A stretch of DNA of 64,000 nucleotides, from the NCBI RefSeq assembly GCF_003171675.1, contig NZ_QFZQ01000001.1, forward strand, positions 620,001-684,000, read 5' to 3'. The notes under the pieces are model-generated. The model saw only the letters and a program-made list of their open reading frames with translations, had not been told where the DNA came from and did not search any database. Every line of letters starts with the position of its first letter. Positions within the stretch are counted from its first letter, which is position 1. Of this stretch, positions 25,557-35,683 are shown piece by piece. This DNA comes from Reichenbachiella versicolor. GTDB lineage: Bacteria > Bacteroidota > Bacteroidia > Cytophagales > Cyclobacteriaceae. The translations under genes were made by a program, and so were the position numbers.

Positions 25557-26963
25557 ATGAAACCATTTATTCACGACGATTTTTTATTGTCAACAGATAC
25601 TGCAAAAAAGCTTTATCATGAGTACGCAGCTAATCAACCAATCCTCGATTACCATTGTCATATTTCTCCTCAAGAAATAGCCGAAAATAAGCAATTCAGA
25701 AACTTGACAGAGTTATGGTTAGCTGGGGATCACTATAAGTGGAGAGCTATGAGGACTAATGGTATTTCTGAAGATGCCATTACTGGAGACCTTAGCGATT
25801 GGGATAAGTTTTACAACTGGGCCATCACAGTACCATATACCTTGAGGAATCCACTTTACCACTGGACACATATTGAATTGAAAAGAGTATTTGGGATCGA
25901 TAAGTTGTTGAATAAAGATACAGCTAAGGAGATTTGGGATACCTGCAATGAGATCCTTCAAAGACCGGATTTTACCTGTCAAGGATTGATTAGAAAGGCA
26001 AATGTTCAACTTATTTGTACGACTGATGATCCGATAGATTCACTAGAATACCATCAGCAGATTAAAGATTCAGGTTTTGAAGTATTGGTACTGCCAGCAT
26101 GGAGAGCGGATAAAGTTCTAGCAATAGAAAATTTAGGGCCTTTCAACGAGTACCTAGATAAGCTTGCTGAAGTAGCGAGTGTAGGTATTTCATCCTATGA
26201 AAGTATGATGCAAGCCTTGCAAAATCGTCATGACTTCTTTGCAGAGATGGGATGTAAATTATCGGATCATGGATTAGATAAGTTTTTTAGTCAAAAATAT
26301 ACTGCTGAAGAAGTAGATGTAATCTTTGAAAAGGCAAGAAATGGACAACCTATTTCTAAGGAAGAAGCGGATAAGTATAAGTCATCAGTCCTTTACGACT
26401 TAGCAGTAATGGATTACTCAAAAGGGTGGACACAACAGTTTCATGTAGGAGCTATCAGAAACAACAATTCATTTATGGAGGAACAAATAGGTCCTGATAC
26501 TGGATACGACTCTATAGGTGATGAATTAGTGGCTCAGGACATGTCAAACTTTCTAAATGGTCTACAAAGTGAGGATAAGCTTTGTAAAACCATTTTATAT
26601 AACCTGAATCCAGCTCATAATGAGGTCTACGCTACTATGATTGGAAACTTCCAAGATGGCAAGACTCCAGGTAAAATCCAATGGGGATCTGGCTGGTGGT
26701 TTTTAGATCAAAAGGATGGAATGGAAAAGCAGATGAATGCATTATCCAACTTAGGTTTGTTAAGTCGATTTGTAGGCATGCTGACAGATTCCAGAAGCTT
26801 TTTAAGTTACAGTCGCCACGAATATTTTCGTCGTGTTCTTTGTAATCTACTAGGCAATGATGTCGAGAATGGTCTAGTTCCGAATGATGAAAAACTTCTA
26901 GGAGAAATGATAGAAAATATCTGTTATTACAATGCCAAAGAGTATTTTGGATTCTTTGATTAA
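25557..26963 (+). CDS. uxaC: Glucuronate/galacturonate isomerase UxaC
   Basis: A 468-residue cytosolic enzyme, matching the usual UxaC length of about 470. It begins MKPFIHDDFLLST. The metal site H-x-H is H33/H35 in DYHCHISP. Further family features are TTDDPIDSLEYHQ, FHVGAIRNNN, WWFLDQKDGME and SYSRHEYFRR. It interconverts D-glucuronate with D-fructuronate and D-galacturonate with D-tagaturonate. I chose the ATG at 25557; an upstream in-frame start at 25515 overlaps the hairpin. UxaC is unexpected in a neutral-galactan locus. A link through L-galactonate to D-tagaturonate is possible. Confidence 0.93.
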   Translation: MKPFIHDDFLLSTDTAKKLYHEYAANQPILDYHCHISPQEIAENKQFRNLTELWLAGDHYKWRAMRTNGISEDAITGDLSDWDKFYNWAITVPYTLRNPLYHWTHIELKRVFGIDKLLNKDTAKEIWDTCNEILQRPDFTCQGLIRKANVQLICTTDDPIDSLEYHQQIKDSGFEVLVLPAWRADKVLAIENLGPFNEYLDKLAEVASVGISSYESMMQALQNRHDFFAEMGCKLSDHGLDKFFSQKYTAEEVDVIFEKARNGQPISKEEADKYKSSVLYDLAVMDYSKGWTQQFHVGAIRNNNSFMEEQIGPDTGYDSIGDELVAQDMSNFLNGLQSEDKLCKTILYNLNPAHNEVYATMIGNFQDGKTPGKIQWGSGWWFLDQKDGMEKQMNALSNLGLLSRFVGMLTDSRSFLSYSRHEYFRRVLCNLLGNDVENGLVPNDEKLLGEMIENICYYNAKEYFGFFD

Positions 26964-27042
26964 ATAATGCATTGATCATTAAAATGTTTTTCAGATTCAA
27001 AAAACAACTCTTTTAATAAGTTAAAAAAGGGGGGATAATACT

Positions 27043-27080
27043 AAAGCTGCAGGGTTCTACTTCGCAGCTTTCTTTTTATT
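27043..27080 (+). terminator. Rho-independent-type terminator after uxaC
   Basis: AAAGCTGC (27043-27050) pairs with GCAGCTTT (27064-27071), followed by CTTTTTATTTTT. It ends the uxaC transcript and separates it from the next gene. Confidence 0.75.
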
Positions 27081-27126
27081 TTTATATTGATGTTCAGATA
27101 ATTTTATAAGAGCAGCAACTTAGAAA

Positions 27127-27999
27127 ATGTGCATGATGATGATGAATAGAAGAAAAATTATTCCTTATTCAAGGGTAGCCTTATACAGTTTTTTATTGAT
27201 GTTTAGTATCGGGTTTGAGCAGGTGGCTTTAGCTCAGGAAGATCCAAAAGAGGTAGAAATGATTAAGGCTGATGTAGCCAAAAGAATTCCGAGTTTTGAA
27301 CTGAAAAAAATAAATTACAGACCTTGGGATTTTTATTGGGCTATGGGAGTAGGAGAGATGATCCCTGGCCTAAGAACAAGAATGAGAGTAGACTATGATT
27401 CTAACGGTCAATGGGTAGAGTCTAGGCAAAGTATTCCTCGATCAGCTAAAAATGCCAATGATCTAATCGGTGATATGGTAGGAGAAGAAATGAGAGAGAG
27501 TTTTAGAGGAGCAGATTATATTCAGAGTTATCATTCTGATCCTTACTATTTAGTTTCCATGAAGTCAGGAGAGGTTTATTGTCTGAATAAAAAGTTTAAG
27601 AGAATGAAATCAGGTCCTATGCATATCAAAGGTATTTTGACTAAGTCTGTGAAAAAGGATATTGTATCAAGATTGGAAAATGTGTACATCCTAGAAGGAA
27701 AAAAAGCAGATGAGCCTAACTGTTATCAGTATCAGGTGGTGTTCAAAACTGATATTGTAGATTATCAAAAAGGTAAGATAGTATATACTGAAGATGGAGA
27801 ATGGTACTATACCCGCTACTATATGAATAACTATGATTTCCTTCCATTAAACCTAATGATGTATGTAGCTGATAGAGGAGGATTGAAAAATTTTGGTAGG
27901 TTGAATTATGACAAGAGCAAAGAAGGAGAGTATTTTTCTATTGAATTCAAAGATGGAAATGTCATTAAGATGAACTCTGACTTCGAAGAAATAAAGTGA
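27127..27999 (+). CDS. Secreted protein of unknown function
   Basis: A 290-residue protein from ATG 27127, with other possible starts at 27133-27142 in a run of Met codons. A signal peptide follows (RVALYSFLLMFSIGF, ending near ALAQ). The mature part has no recognised domain; landmarks are NYRPWDFYWAMGVGEM, MRVDYDSNGQWVESRQ, GEVYCLNKKFKRMK and EDGEWYYTRYYMNNYD. The alternation of short strands and a helix (KKDIVSRLENVYI) could fit a PepSY-like fold, without proof. It stands alone between two terminators. Confidence 0.6.
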   Translation: MCMMMMNRRKIIPYSRVALYSFLLMFSIGFEQVALAQEDPKEVEMIKADVAKRIPSFELKKINYRPWDFYWAMGVGEMIPGLRTRMRVDYDSNGQWVESRQSIPRSAKNANDLIGDMVGEEMRESFRGADYIQSYHSDPYYLVSMKSGEVYCLNKKFKRMKSGPMHIKGILTKSVKKDIVSRLENVYILEGKKADEPNCYQYQVVFKTDIVDYQKGKIVYTEDGEWYYTRYYMNNYDFLPLNLMMYVADRGGLKNFGRLNYDKSKEGEYFSIEFKDGNVIKMNSDFEEIK

Positions 28000-28019
28000 T
28001 ACTTAAGTTTAGTAAAAGA

Positions 28020-28060
28020 TGCTATCTCATTAAGTTGTTTGAGACAGCACCTTTTGTTTT
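28020..28060. terminator. Hairpin between convergent genes
   Basis: TGCTATCTC (28020-28028) pairs with GAGACAGCA (28041-28049), one mismatch, followed by CCTTTTGTTTTT on the plus strand. It ends the gene at 27127 and may also serve the convergent gene at 28075. Confidence 0.6.
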
Positions 28061-28074
28061 TAACTTTTGAGAAC

Positions 28075-30546
28075 CTATTGTTTTATTACTTTTCTAATAA
28101 TCTGACCTTGTTTATAGTTCACTTCTAAGAAGTAAACTCCAGCTACTAACTTAGAAGTATTTATTCCTAGATTTTCAGAAGAGTCAACACTTTTACTTAA
28201 AACGGTGTTTCCATTTACATTTTTGAGTTTCACTTCTACAGTACCTTCAATTAAGTTATTGGGGTCAATCGAAACCTGAAGAAATTGATCAAAAGGGTTA
28301 GGGTAAACGATGCTCTCAGTTTCAATAATAGTTCCTTCCTCTAATTCTTCAGTAATGTCTCTGCTATTAGAAGCGAAAGTAGTGCTGGTGATGTTAGCTC
28401 CAGCGTTGAATACTCTCTCTCGTTGCCAGTTGGCCTTACCTTCCCATGCACCAATAGCAGGAGTAGTTTCAGTAGTAATTCCTGAAATTACAATACCGTC
28501 ATTGTTATAGGCTGAGTTAGACTTAAGTCTATAATTACCATTGTTTGCATTTACGAAATGATCCGATGCATTTATAACTGTTCTATTTCGAGCACCACTG
28601 ATGGTATAATTCAGAGGAGACTTCGCAACTTCCAAAGTGAAGTTGTAAAAGCTTGATTCAGTCACACTATTTGCCCCTGCACTTACACTATTGGATCCAC
28701 CTTCCATTAGTATGTTATTTTTAACGTTGCAATTGTTAACGTCAGCCGGGGTATTGCTATGATGCCAAAAGGTCATGAAGTAATCATAGTTCCAACAAGT
28801 GTTATTATAGTAATCCATTTTCCGAGTTAGGTTTCTGTTTCTCGGTCCTAGATACATGACATCTCCTTTACTCTGCGTTTCCTGAGGTTGCCCATTCGAT
28901 TTCAACCTTTTACTTACATAGCTGTCTCCTTTGATATCATAAATTAGATTGTGATGTACGGTGTAATTGTCCACATCCTCTAGATACAAAGCGACTACTT
29001 TTTGTCTGTTGTATTTTGGGTCTGTATCATAAGCAGGAATCCCACTAATGCTATGAATCTTATTCCAGGCGATAAGGGTGCCATTCATGTTGAGTTGAGC
29101 AGATTTCCCAGTACTAGTGAACATAATAGAACCAGCATCTTCTCCCATACTCATAGCATGGTGAAATTCATTATCTGTGATCTTGGTGTATACCGATTCG
29201 GTAGTACGAATATGGAACCTTGAAGCCTTACCAAATGTGTTGTTGGTCACTTGGGTATTATTCCCATTATTTTCAAGAGAAATGGTGAATTGTCCCATCC
29301 ATCCTATGTCCTCCAGTATACAGTTGTTGATTTTCGTGTTGTCAGACCCTTTAAGGATGATTATTCCGCTACCCCAAGTATGACCTATGTAACAGCTTTC
29401 AAATTTAGAATTGTCAGCGTTATCCAGAACAATACCTTGTCTGAATACACCATATTGCCTTCTGTAATGAAAAGGAGTCATGTATGTGAAAGTACATCGG
29501 GTAAATGATGTGTTGCTAGAGTTTTTTAATTCTACTTCCCCAGCCTTGATATCAATATCCTCAATGGAGACATTATTAGCTCTTACTTTTAAAGCATATT
29601 TTCTCTGTCTTACTTCAACGCCTTTACCAGACATCGAGCCGCCAATAGGTTTGTAATAAAGTGTGTTTGCAGTTTTCTTGTAGAACCATTCACCATTGTA
29701 GTCAAGCACAGAAAGATCCATGATATAGCCAAATCCTTCAGGAGCCGAATAAGCCGCTGCTTCAGCCCAGTTGTTTCCTTGAGTATTGAAAGCTTTGAAG
29801 GTTACTAGTCGATTCCCTGCTCTTTTTATATTTCCGCCATCTTGAGAATATGAAAAAATATTATTTCGAAGCTTTCCGATAAACCCTCTTAAAATGGCTT
29901 CATTCGAAAACGTTACATTGGGTAATTTTGGAGTGCCATTGTGCCAAGAGAAAGTGACTTTTCCAGTTTGATTAGCACCAGAAGGTTTACTGGCATTTAG
30001 TAAAACAGCAAACCCACTTTTCTGATCGAGTGGATTCATCATTTCTCTATTCGCGCCAGACATATAGTTTTTCACTGGAGCGGTATTATTCGGAAACCTA
30101 GCAATTTGCTGATGTTGACCATTAACGAATAATTGAGTGAAGTCAGTCTCTACATTATTCTTGTTCAAGGTCATTTTAAAAACGCCTGGTCTACTATTAT
30201 CAGCTTGCCAACTTGCGCTACCATACCAATTAGCACCTGAGATTGATACTATATCATTTCCTCTTGGTCTGATAGTTACATTGTTTACATTGACAGTCAC
30301 AGTCTCTCTATATACTCCTTCATGCACAAGGATTACATCTCCTGATGTTACTAGTCCGTTATTAAATAAGTAACTAATGGTTTTGTACGGTTTGGAACTT
30401 GAACCTCTTCCTGAGAGCGCATTAGTTCCTGATTTTGCTACGTGGACAGTTGCCGCGTAGGTAGTTAAGGTAAAGGATAAGAAAAGTGCATACAATACAC
30501 TTCCTCGCCCTAATAACTGGGTAAAGTTTTTCATAGTCTTAATCAT
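28075..30546 (-). CDS. T9SS-exported parallel beta-helix protein
   Basis: An 823-residue protein; MKNFTQLL at codon 5 is an equally good start. The signal peptide ends near TTYAA. The parallel beta-helix entry is VHVAKSGTNALSGRGSSSKP and then VILVHEGVYRETV. Helix coils continue to about residue 680 with many N-x-x-I turns. A T9SS sorting domain occupies about 745-823 (IVYPNPFDQFLQVS and GVYFLEVNYKQGQIIRKVIK). It shares QIARFPNN and LYYKP with the beta-helix enzyme at 18366, so the two are distant paralogues. A polysaccharide-lyase-like or GH activity on algal glycans is likely but unproven. Confidence 0.75.
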   Translation of the reverse strand: MIKTMKNFTQLLGRGSVLYALFLSFTLTTYAATVHVAKSGTNALSGRGSSSKPYKTISYLFNNGLVTSGDVILVHEGVYRETVTVNVNNVTIRPRGNDIVSISGANWYGSASWQADNSRPGVFKMTLNKNNVETDFTQLFVNGQHQQIARFPNNTAPVKNYMSGANREMMNPLDQKSGFAVLLNASKPSGANQTGKVTFSWHNGTPKLPNVTFSNEAILRGFIGKLRNNIFSYSQDGGNIKRAGNRLVTFKAFNTQGNNWAEAAAYSAPEGFGYIMDLSVLDYNGEWFYKKTANTLYYKPIGGSMSGKGVEVRQRKYALKVRANNVSIEDIDIKAGEVELKNSSNTSFTRCTFTYMTPFHYRRQYGVFRQGIVLDNADNSKFESCYIGHTWGSGIIILKGSDNTKINNCILEDIGWMGQFTISLENNGNNTQVTNNTFGKASRFHIRTTESVYTKITDNEFHHAMSMGEDAGSIMFTSTGKSAQLNMNGTLIAWNKIHSISGIPAYDTDPKYNRQKVVALYLEDVDNYTVHHNLIYDIKGDSYVSKRLKSNGQPQETQSKGDVMYLGPRNRNLTRKMDYYNNTCWNYDYFMTFWHHSNTPADVNNCNVKNNILMEGGSNSVSAGANSVTESSFYNFTLEVAKSPLNYTISGARNRTVINASDHFVNANNGNYRLKSNSAYNNDGIVISGITTETTPAIGAWEGKANWQRERVFNAGANITSTTFASNSRDITEELEEGTIIETESIVYPNPFDQFLQVSIDPNNLIEGTVEVKLKNVNGNTVLSKSVDSSENLGINTSKLVAGVYFLEVNYKQGQIIRKVIKQ

Positions 30547-31462
30547 AATTTGTAGGTAAACACCGTAATTTATTGTGGTATAGTGGTTTAGGTAGGGGTG
30601 GGAAAGAATGAAAATAGAGACGTTAAGTTATTACTCAGTAAATGTTAAAACCTGCCGTATGGCAGTTTTTGATAATATTAACTTAACACATTAGCGTTTA
30701 TAAACTTTACTGCATTAACTGAAAAAGTGTGATTCAGGGTTTTTTAGCGGTGTTTTGTTAAATTTTCTTTTAATAGAAGAGGAGATTTTGCCTTATCATA
30801 ACTTGAGTTAAGAACGTTTCCGTTTTTGTCTATTAAGTACCTAGTTCGTGACCCTAGAAAAATTGAATATCCGAGTTACCCTATTTCATTCAAGCCTTGT
30901 GAGTAGAAAATGTCCCCCTTTACAGGCTATGCAATTATTCCAAGTCTATTTCAGAGAAGTTTGGTCTAACATATTGTCAGATATAGAGTCTCCAAATTCC
31001 CGTTGTCTTAAAAGTCGATTTTCCATAGACCTTTTCTTTTGGAAACCTTAGGAGAACTCCATACCTGTCTATTGTATATGATGTGTCTTAAAATGATTAA
31101 GGTAATTAGAGGTTCACAATCAGATGATTTTAGTGGTTGAAGAATATGTTCTAAAATCAATTATGATTCTCAGTCATACAAGTTATAGAGGATTGTATTC
31201 AAAAAGACAGCTTAAAAACAACGGCTTTACCCCCCATGTTGGAGTACGCATTTAAGAATTATTGATGTTTATAAGCAAATTATGATTTCACCCGTAACTT
31301 TTTTTGCTTGAGGGGATTTGGGTAGGTATTTCTAAAGAAATGGTGGGTATTTATAAATCATTCTGTTTTTGCCAACCTTATTCTTATTTCTAACAACGGC
31401 AATTGCCTACTGGTATCATTAGATTGATTGTACAACTGATTTTTAACTAAACACATTTTCAA
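30547..31462. other. Long gene-free stretch between divergent T9SS genes
   Basis: A 916-bp AT-rich region between two genes that point away from each other. It must hold both promoters. I see no gene with family features, no periodic array and no strong hairpin; one 67-codon frame at 30848-31051 has no recognisable features. Confidence 0.5.
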
Positions 31463-34400
31463 ATGAGAACTAAACGTTTACTCATTGTGGCTCTGATGTG
31501 TCTATCTATTGTGCAGAATAGCTGGGCAGGAGGGCCAAACTACTATCAAGGCAAAGGAAGAGTAGCCTTAAGTTCGGATGGCAATAAGCATGATAATGAC
31601 GACATGCTAGCGACCATGATGACACTGATGATCCTCGCTAAAGGAGGGTTGCATGAACAGACGGTGTTGTATACCTATGCAGACCATGTCTGGGGCAGTG
31701 AGAGCAATGATCTTGCAAGAATGAAAGCCAGTATTGAAGGTTCTGATGATTATTGGAATTTTTGGAATACCAAATTCATGGCAGCAGTAGAAGATCCTGA
31801 CGCAGCGTATGATGCTTTCAAAGATGAGATAGTTAAGTCCACTTCTGATGACCCATTGTTTATTGTGGCAGCAGGACCTATGCAAGTTGTAGGGGAAGGA
31901 CTTAATAGAGCTAATGCAGAACTGGGTAGCTCACTTAACCATGTAACCGTCATTTCACATTCGACTTGGAACGAAAGACACTCAGACAGTCCCGCCAATG
32001 GTGAAAATCACAGTGGCTGGACATGGGCTGAAATGAAAAACTCTTTTGGGTCTAAGGTCAACTTTGTAGAGATCGATGATCAAAATGGTGCTGAACCAAA
32101 TCCGTATGGAGACGAAAATGACTTCAGCGCATCCTGGAATAAATGGACTTGGATGAGTACACATCCTGATCCTTCAGTCAATTGGGTATATACTAGAGGT
32201 AAGTCAATTTTAGGAAGAGGAGACTACTCTGACGCAGGAATGCTCTATTATTTGATTCATAATGATGAGTATGGTAACTATAACACACTGAGAGACTGGA
32301 TAGGTAATGAATTCATACCCGTAGGTACAGATGATCCCGGAGCAGTCAGTGGAGTAGTCATCAACCCAAGTTATCATCTAATAGCTGATATAGGTGGAAC
32401 GGTTCAATTAAATGCAGTAGTCAGTCCAGCGACTGCCACTGATAAATCTGTAGTATGGACCACCAGTAATAGTGCTGTAGCTACAGTCAGTACCTCTGGA
32501 TTAGTAACTGGCGTTAAAGCAGGAACGGTTACAATAACAGCCAAGACGAATGATAGAGGCTATACCGCCAAAGCGACCATTGATGTAGGTACTGTGGACG
32601 GCAGTAGTTATTGTGTAGGAGATGATTTTATCAGCTTCGAAGCAGAAGCAACCAATTCTGACCTTGGTAAATGGGTAATTCGTCAGCCTAGTCATCCTCA
32701 ATACATTGAAGGGACTTCAGGAGTATTACCATTGAATAACGCTTACCTAGAGTATACAGGAGGAACAGAAAATGGCAACACTTCAGGACAGGATATTCTG
32801 ATTTACAAATTCACACCTAAGACATCAGGCAATTATAGATTGACAGGTAGAATGGCTCAAAACTTACAAGGAGCAGTTTGGGATAAGTGTAATGATATAT
32901 ATGTGAAAATGGCGGGTGATTTCACCTCTGGGAATAACGCCTCATTGAGTATTTTGACGAGCTGGTCTAAGCTCTATGGTAGGGGCCATGATGGAGGAAA
33001 TCCACTGAAAGGAGACTGGGGAGCATTTGTCAAGCTTGATGTTAATCATACTAAATACAATCCTGTCTATAACCTCAAAGCTGGCGAAGAATACACCTTC
33101 TCAGTCAGTGGTAGAGCACAGCGAACAGCTATTGATTACTATCTATTTGTCAAAGAACAAACAGGAGTCACCATAGCTGAAAGAGCTGATTTGGCCACTA
33201 ATACTCCCGTACGAATGCGTCCAACTTGTACACCTGTGGTGAACATTTGTAGTACGATCAATGCACATGACTTTGATGACATAACAGTTGCAGGATACGA
33301 CCCTGCTACTAAAAATACAGTACCGGGAACTCCAGCGGATGGAGTGAACAAAGGAGCAGAAATAATCGGTGCGGCTAGTAGCAATGGTCTTACTCAGCCG
33401 ATTGCAGCAGAGGAAACTTATACCGGTGCAGATGGCAATGTCTATTTTACTGTCAAGGCTGTAGGAGAGCCAGATGGAGAATGTACTTACGCAGTTTACC
33501 TCAATGGAACTAAAGTAGGAGAGAAGCAAGCTGCTAGAATCTTTGGAACTTCTACACCAGCCTATACATATGAAGATTTACTGATGAATGATACTCCTAT
33601 CGCTATCAAAACTGGAGATGTGATCAGAGTCACTTCAAATCAAGTTTCAAATAACCTAGTTCCAGAAGGAAATGGTTTTGCAACAGCACGAGGAAGGTGG
33701 AGAAGTTTGAAAGTATGTGATACAAAAGATACTACTGATCCTCCAATAGATGATGAAGTAGTAACTATTGTAAGTTCACCCGCTTCTATTCTACCTACAG
33801 CACTCGAAGTTCCTGTGACTGTAAGTTATACAGCTGAGGCAGGTCGCGATATCAACGTAGCTATCAAGACACCGCAAGATGTTTACATTGCGAATAATCA
33901 AATAGCTGTAGGTGCTGGAACTAGTCAAACGACGATCACAGTAACCTTACCTCAAGGATTAGCTATAGCTGATGATTACATTATTGATGTAGCGCTTCGC
34001 CCAAATGGAGGTAACTGGCAGACAAATATTGTTGAGGATGATACCACGTTTGATGTAGCAGAAGAATCTGCAGATGAGGCTATTTCAATAGTGAGTATTC
34101 CCACTTCTATCACTGACTCACAAACCCAGATTCCGGTCACGGTAAGTTATACTGCCAATGAAGCTAGAGATATCAATGTGGCCGTAAGAACACCGGGAGA
34201 TACATACATCGCCAATAACCAAGTCAATTTTACAGCAGGATCTGGTCAGTCGACGATTACAGTTTCACTAGCGTCACCATTGACAGTAGCCAGTGACTAT
34301 ATTATTAGCGTAGCCTTAAGGCCTGTTGGAGGCAATTGGCAGACGAATATTCTAGTAGATAATGGCACATTCGATGTTGTACCAGCTAGTGTAGCTGTAG

Positions 34401-35377
34401 ATGGCGTGACTGTCAACCCTGTGAGTGCTACTCTTGACTCACAAGGAGCGACTCAACAACTGAGTGCTACTATAAGTCCAGCTAATGCGGCTAATCAAGG
34501 TGTGACATGGTCCTCTGACAATGATGCAGTGGCTACGGTAGATGGAAATGGATTAGTGACCGCAGTGGCAAATGGTACAGCAGCAATTACTGTTACCACT
34601 GATGATGGAGGTTTCGAGGCTGTTGCCAATATCACCGTAGCTATTCCTGTAAGTCAAACAGTCAATTTGAGTGCTATACAAGATGCTTACTTACAAAACT
34701 CCACTCGATTCAACTCTACAGACCTAAGAGTAGAGTCAGGAAAGAGAGTAAGCTATCTGAAGTTTGATCTGAGCTCGTTAACTTCTATAGAAAGTGCTGA
34801 GCTAAAACTAGGAGTTAGCTCTGACGCAGGAAATGGTGTGATTCAAATAGCAGCTGGAAATGGCAATAGCTGGACAGAATTGAATTTATCTACTTCCAAT
34901 GCCCCATCTTCAAGTGGCGTACTAGCTACCAAAAATTCTACCTATGCTAAAGGAAGTACTTATGTATGGACCTTGGATCATACACAGCTAACAGCAGGTG
35001 GAGAGTTGACTTTAATAGTATCTCAGGTATCTGGTAATGATGTATCATTCGCTTCGGATGAAAACGGCAACGCTACTCTGAGACCAGAACTAACGGTAAC
35101 GGGTACGGCATCCAATGCTAGAATAATAGATGAAGATTCAGCTATTGACAGGCCTGTGATATCCTTCTATCCAAATCCGTCATCAGGTATAGTAAACGTA
35201 AAGTGTGAAGAAGGAGCAGTCATCATGATTATGAACAATGTGGGTGGTATAGTAGAAGCTCAAGTTGCTACTAAAGCTGATCCAGTATTGAATCTGACAG
35301 GCCTGAGTAGTGGAACCTATTTGATTCAGATCAACTCTGATACAGGTAATGTGACACAAAGACTTATCATCAAATAA
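31463..35377 (+). CDS. Very large T9SS-exported protein with nucleoside-hydrolase-like domain and several binding modules
   Basis: A 1304-residue protein. Order of parts: signal peptide (1-22); nucleoside-hydrolase-like domain (about 30-290) with an Asp cluster D39, D44, D46, D47 in SSDGNKHDNDDMLAT, the strand PLFIVAAGPMQVV and GDYSDAGMLYYLI; BIG2-like domain (about 295-375); carbohydrate-binding-like domain (about 380-580); second binding-like domain (about 595-755); two related 90-residue beta domains (about 768-960); BIG2-like domain (about 970-1055); DNRLRE/CBM96-like domain (about 1058-1215); T9SS sorting domain (about 1225-1304). The Asp cluster and A-x-GP strand recall nucleoside hydrolases and DUF1593. 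The binding modules imply a polymeric substrate rather than nucleosides. Confidence 0.72.
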   Translation: MRTKRLLIVALMCLSIVQNSWAGGPNYYQGKGRVALSSDGNKHDNDDMLATMMTLMILAKGGLHEQTVLYTYADHVWGSESNDLARMKASIEGSDDYWNFWNTKFMAAVEDPDAAYDAFKDEIVKSTSDDPLFIVAAGPMQVVGEGLNRANAELGSSLNHVTVISHSTWNERHSDSPANGENHSGWTWAEMKNSFGSKVNFVEIDDQNGAEPNPYGDENDFSASWNKWTWMSTHPDPSVNWVYTRGKSILGRGDYSDAGMLYYLIHNDEYGNYNTLRDWIGNEFIPVGTDDPGAVSGVVINPSYHLIADIGGTVQLNAVVSPATATDKSVVWTTSNSAVATVSTSGLVTGVKAGTVTITAKTNDRGYTAKATIDVGTVDGSSYCVGDDFISFEAEATNSDLGKWVIRQPSHPQYIEGTSGVLPLNNAYLEYTGGTENGNTSGQDILIYKFTPKTSGNYRLTGRMAQNLQGAVWDKCNDIYVKMAGDFTSGNNASLSILTSWSKLYGRGHDGGNPLKGDWGAFVKLDVNHTKYNPVYNLKAGEEYTFSVSGRAQRTAIDYYLFVKEQTGVTIAERADLATNTPVRMRPTCTPVVNICSTINAHDFDDITVAGYDPATKNTVPGTPADGVNKGAEIIGAASSNGLTQPIAAEETYTGADGNVYFTVKAVGEPDGECTYAVYLNGTKVGEKQAARIFGTSTPAYTYEDLLMNDTPIAIKTGDVIRVTSNQVSNNLVPEGNGFATARGRWRSLKVCDTKDTTDPPIDDEVVTIVSSPASILPTALEVPVTVSYTAEAGRDINVAIKTPQDVYIANNQIAVGAGTSQTTITVTLPQGLAIADDYIIDVALRPNGGNWQTNIVEDDTTFDVAEESADEAISIVSIPTSITDSQTQIPVTVSYTANEARDINVAVRTPGDTYIANNQVNFTAGSGQSTITVSLASPLTVASDYIISVALRPVGGNWQTNILVDNGTFDVVPASVAVDGVTVNPVSATLDSQGATQQLSATISPANAANQGVTWSSDNDAVATVDGNGLVTAVANGTAAITVTTDDGGFEAVANITVAIPVSQTVNLSAIQDAYLQNSTRFNSTDLRVESGKRVSYLKFDLSSLTSIESAELKLGVSSDAGNGVIQIAAGNGNSWTELNLSTSNAPSSSGVLATKNSTYAKGSTYVWTLDHTQLTAGGELTLIVSQVSGNDVSFASDENGNATLRPELTVTGTASNARIIDEDSAIDRPVISFYPNPSSGIVNVKCEEGAVIMIMNNVGGIVEAQVATKADPVLNLTGLSSGTYLIQINSDTGNVTQRLIIK

Positions 35378-35402
35378 CTCTTAATTATTGCGCACAACAA
35401 TG

Positions 35403-35428
35403 AGGAGGCTTCGGCCTCCTTTTTGTTT
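35403..35428 (+). terminator. Rho-independent-type terminator
   Basis: AGGAGGC (35403-35409), loop TTCG, GCCTCCT (35414-35420), then TTTTGTTTT: a stable tetraloop hairpin with a T-run, 26 bp after the stop of the 1304-residue protein. Confidence 0.85.
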
Positions 35429-35683
35429 TAAAAGAATACTTGTCAGGGAGATAATTTATTGATTTAAAGCAAATTGAATTAAGTAACCGTTGTTTAGTAA
35501 AAAGTTGTGTGATTCAAAGATACATATGGTTATTTCTCACCTAAATGTTGGGTAAATACAAATCACACTCTTTTCGACAGCCCCAATTTTTAACTCCCCA
35601 TAACTACGTTTTTCACTTATCAAATCGACATCTGTATTTTTTAAATTCTGTAGACAACAATTTTCAACCAAGCACACCATAAT

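Noticed and set aside
30848-31051. 67-codon ORF in the long divergent gap
   Set aside because: No recognisable domain, signal or ribosome-binding context; it is isolated in an AT-rich promoter region.
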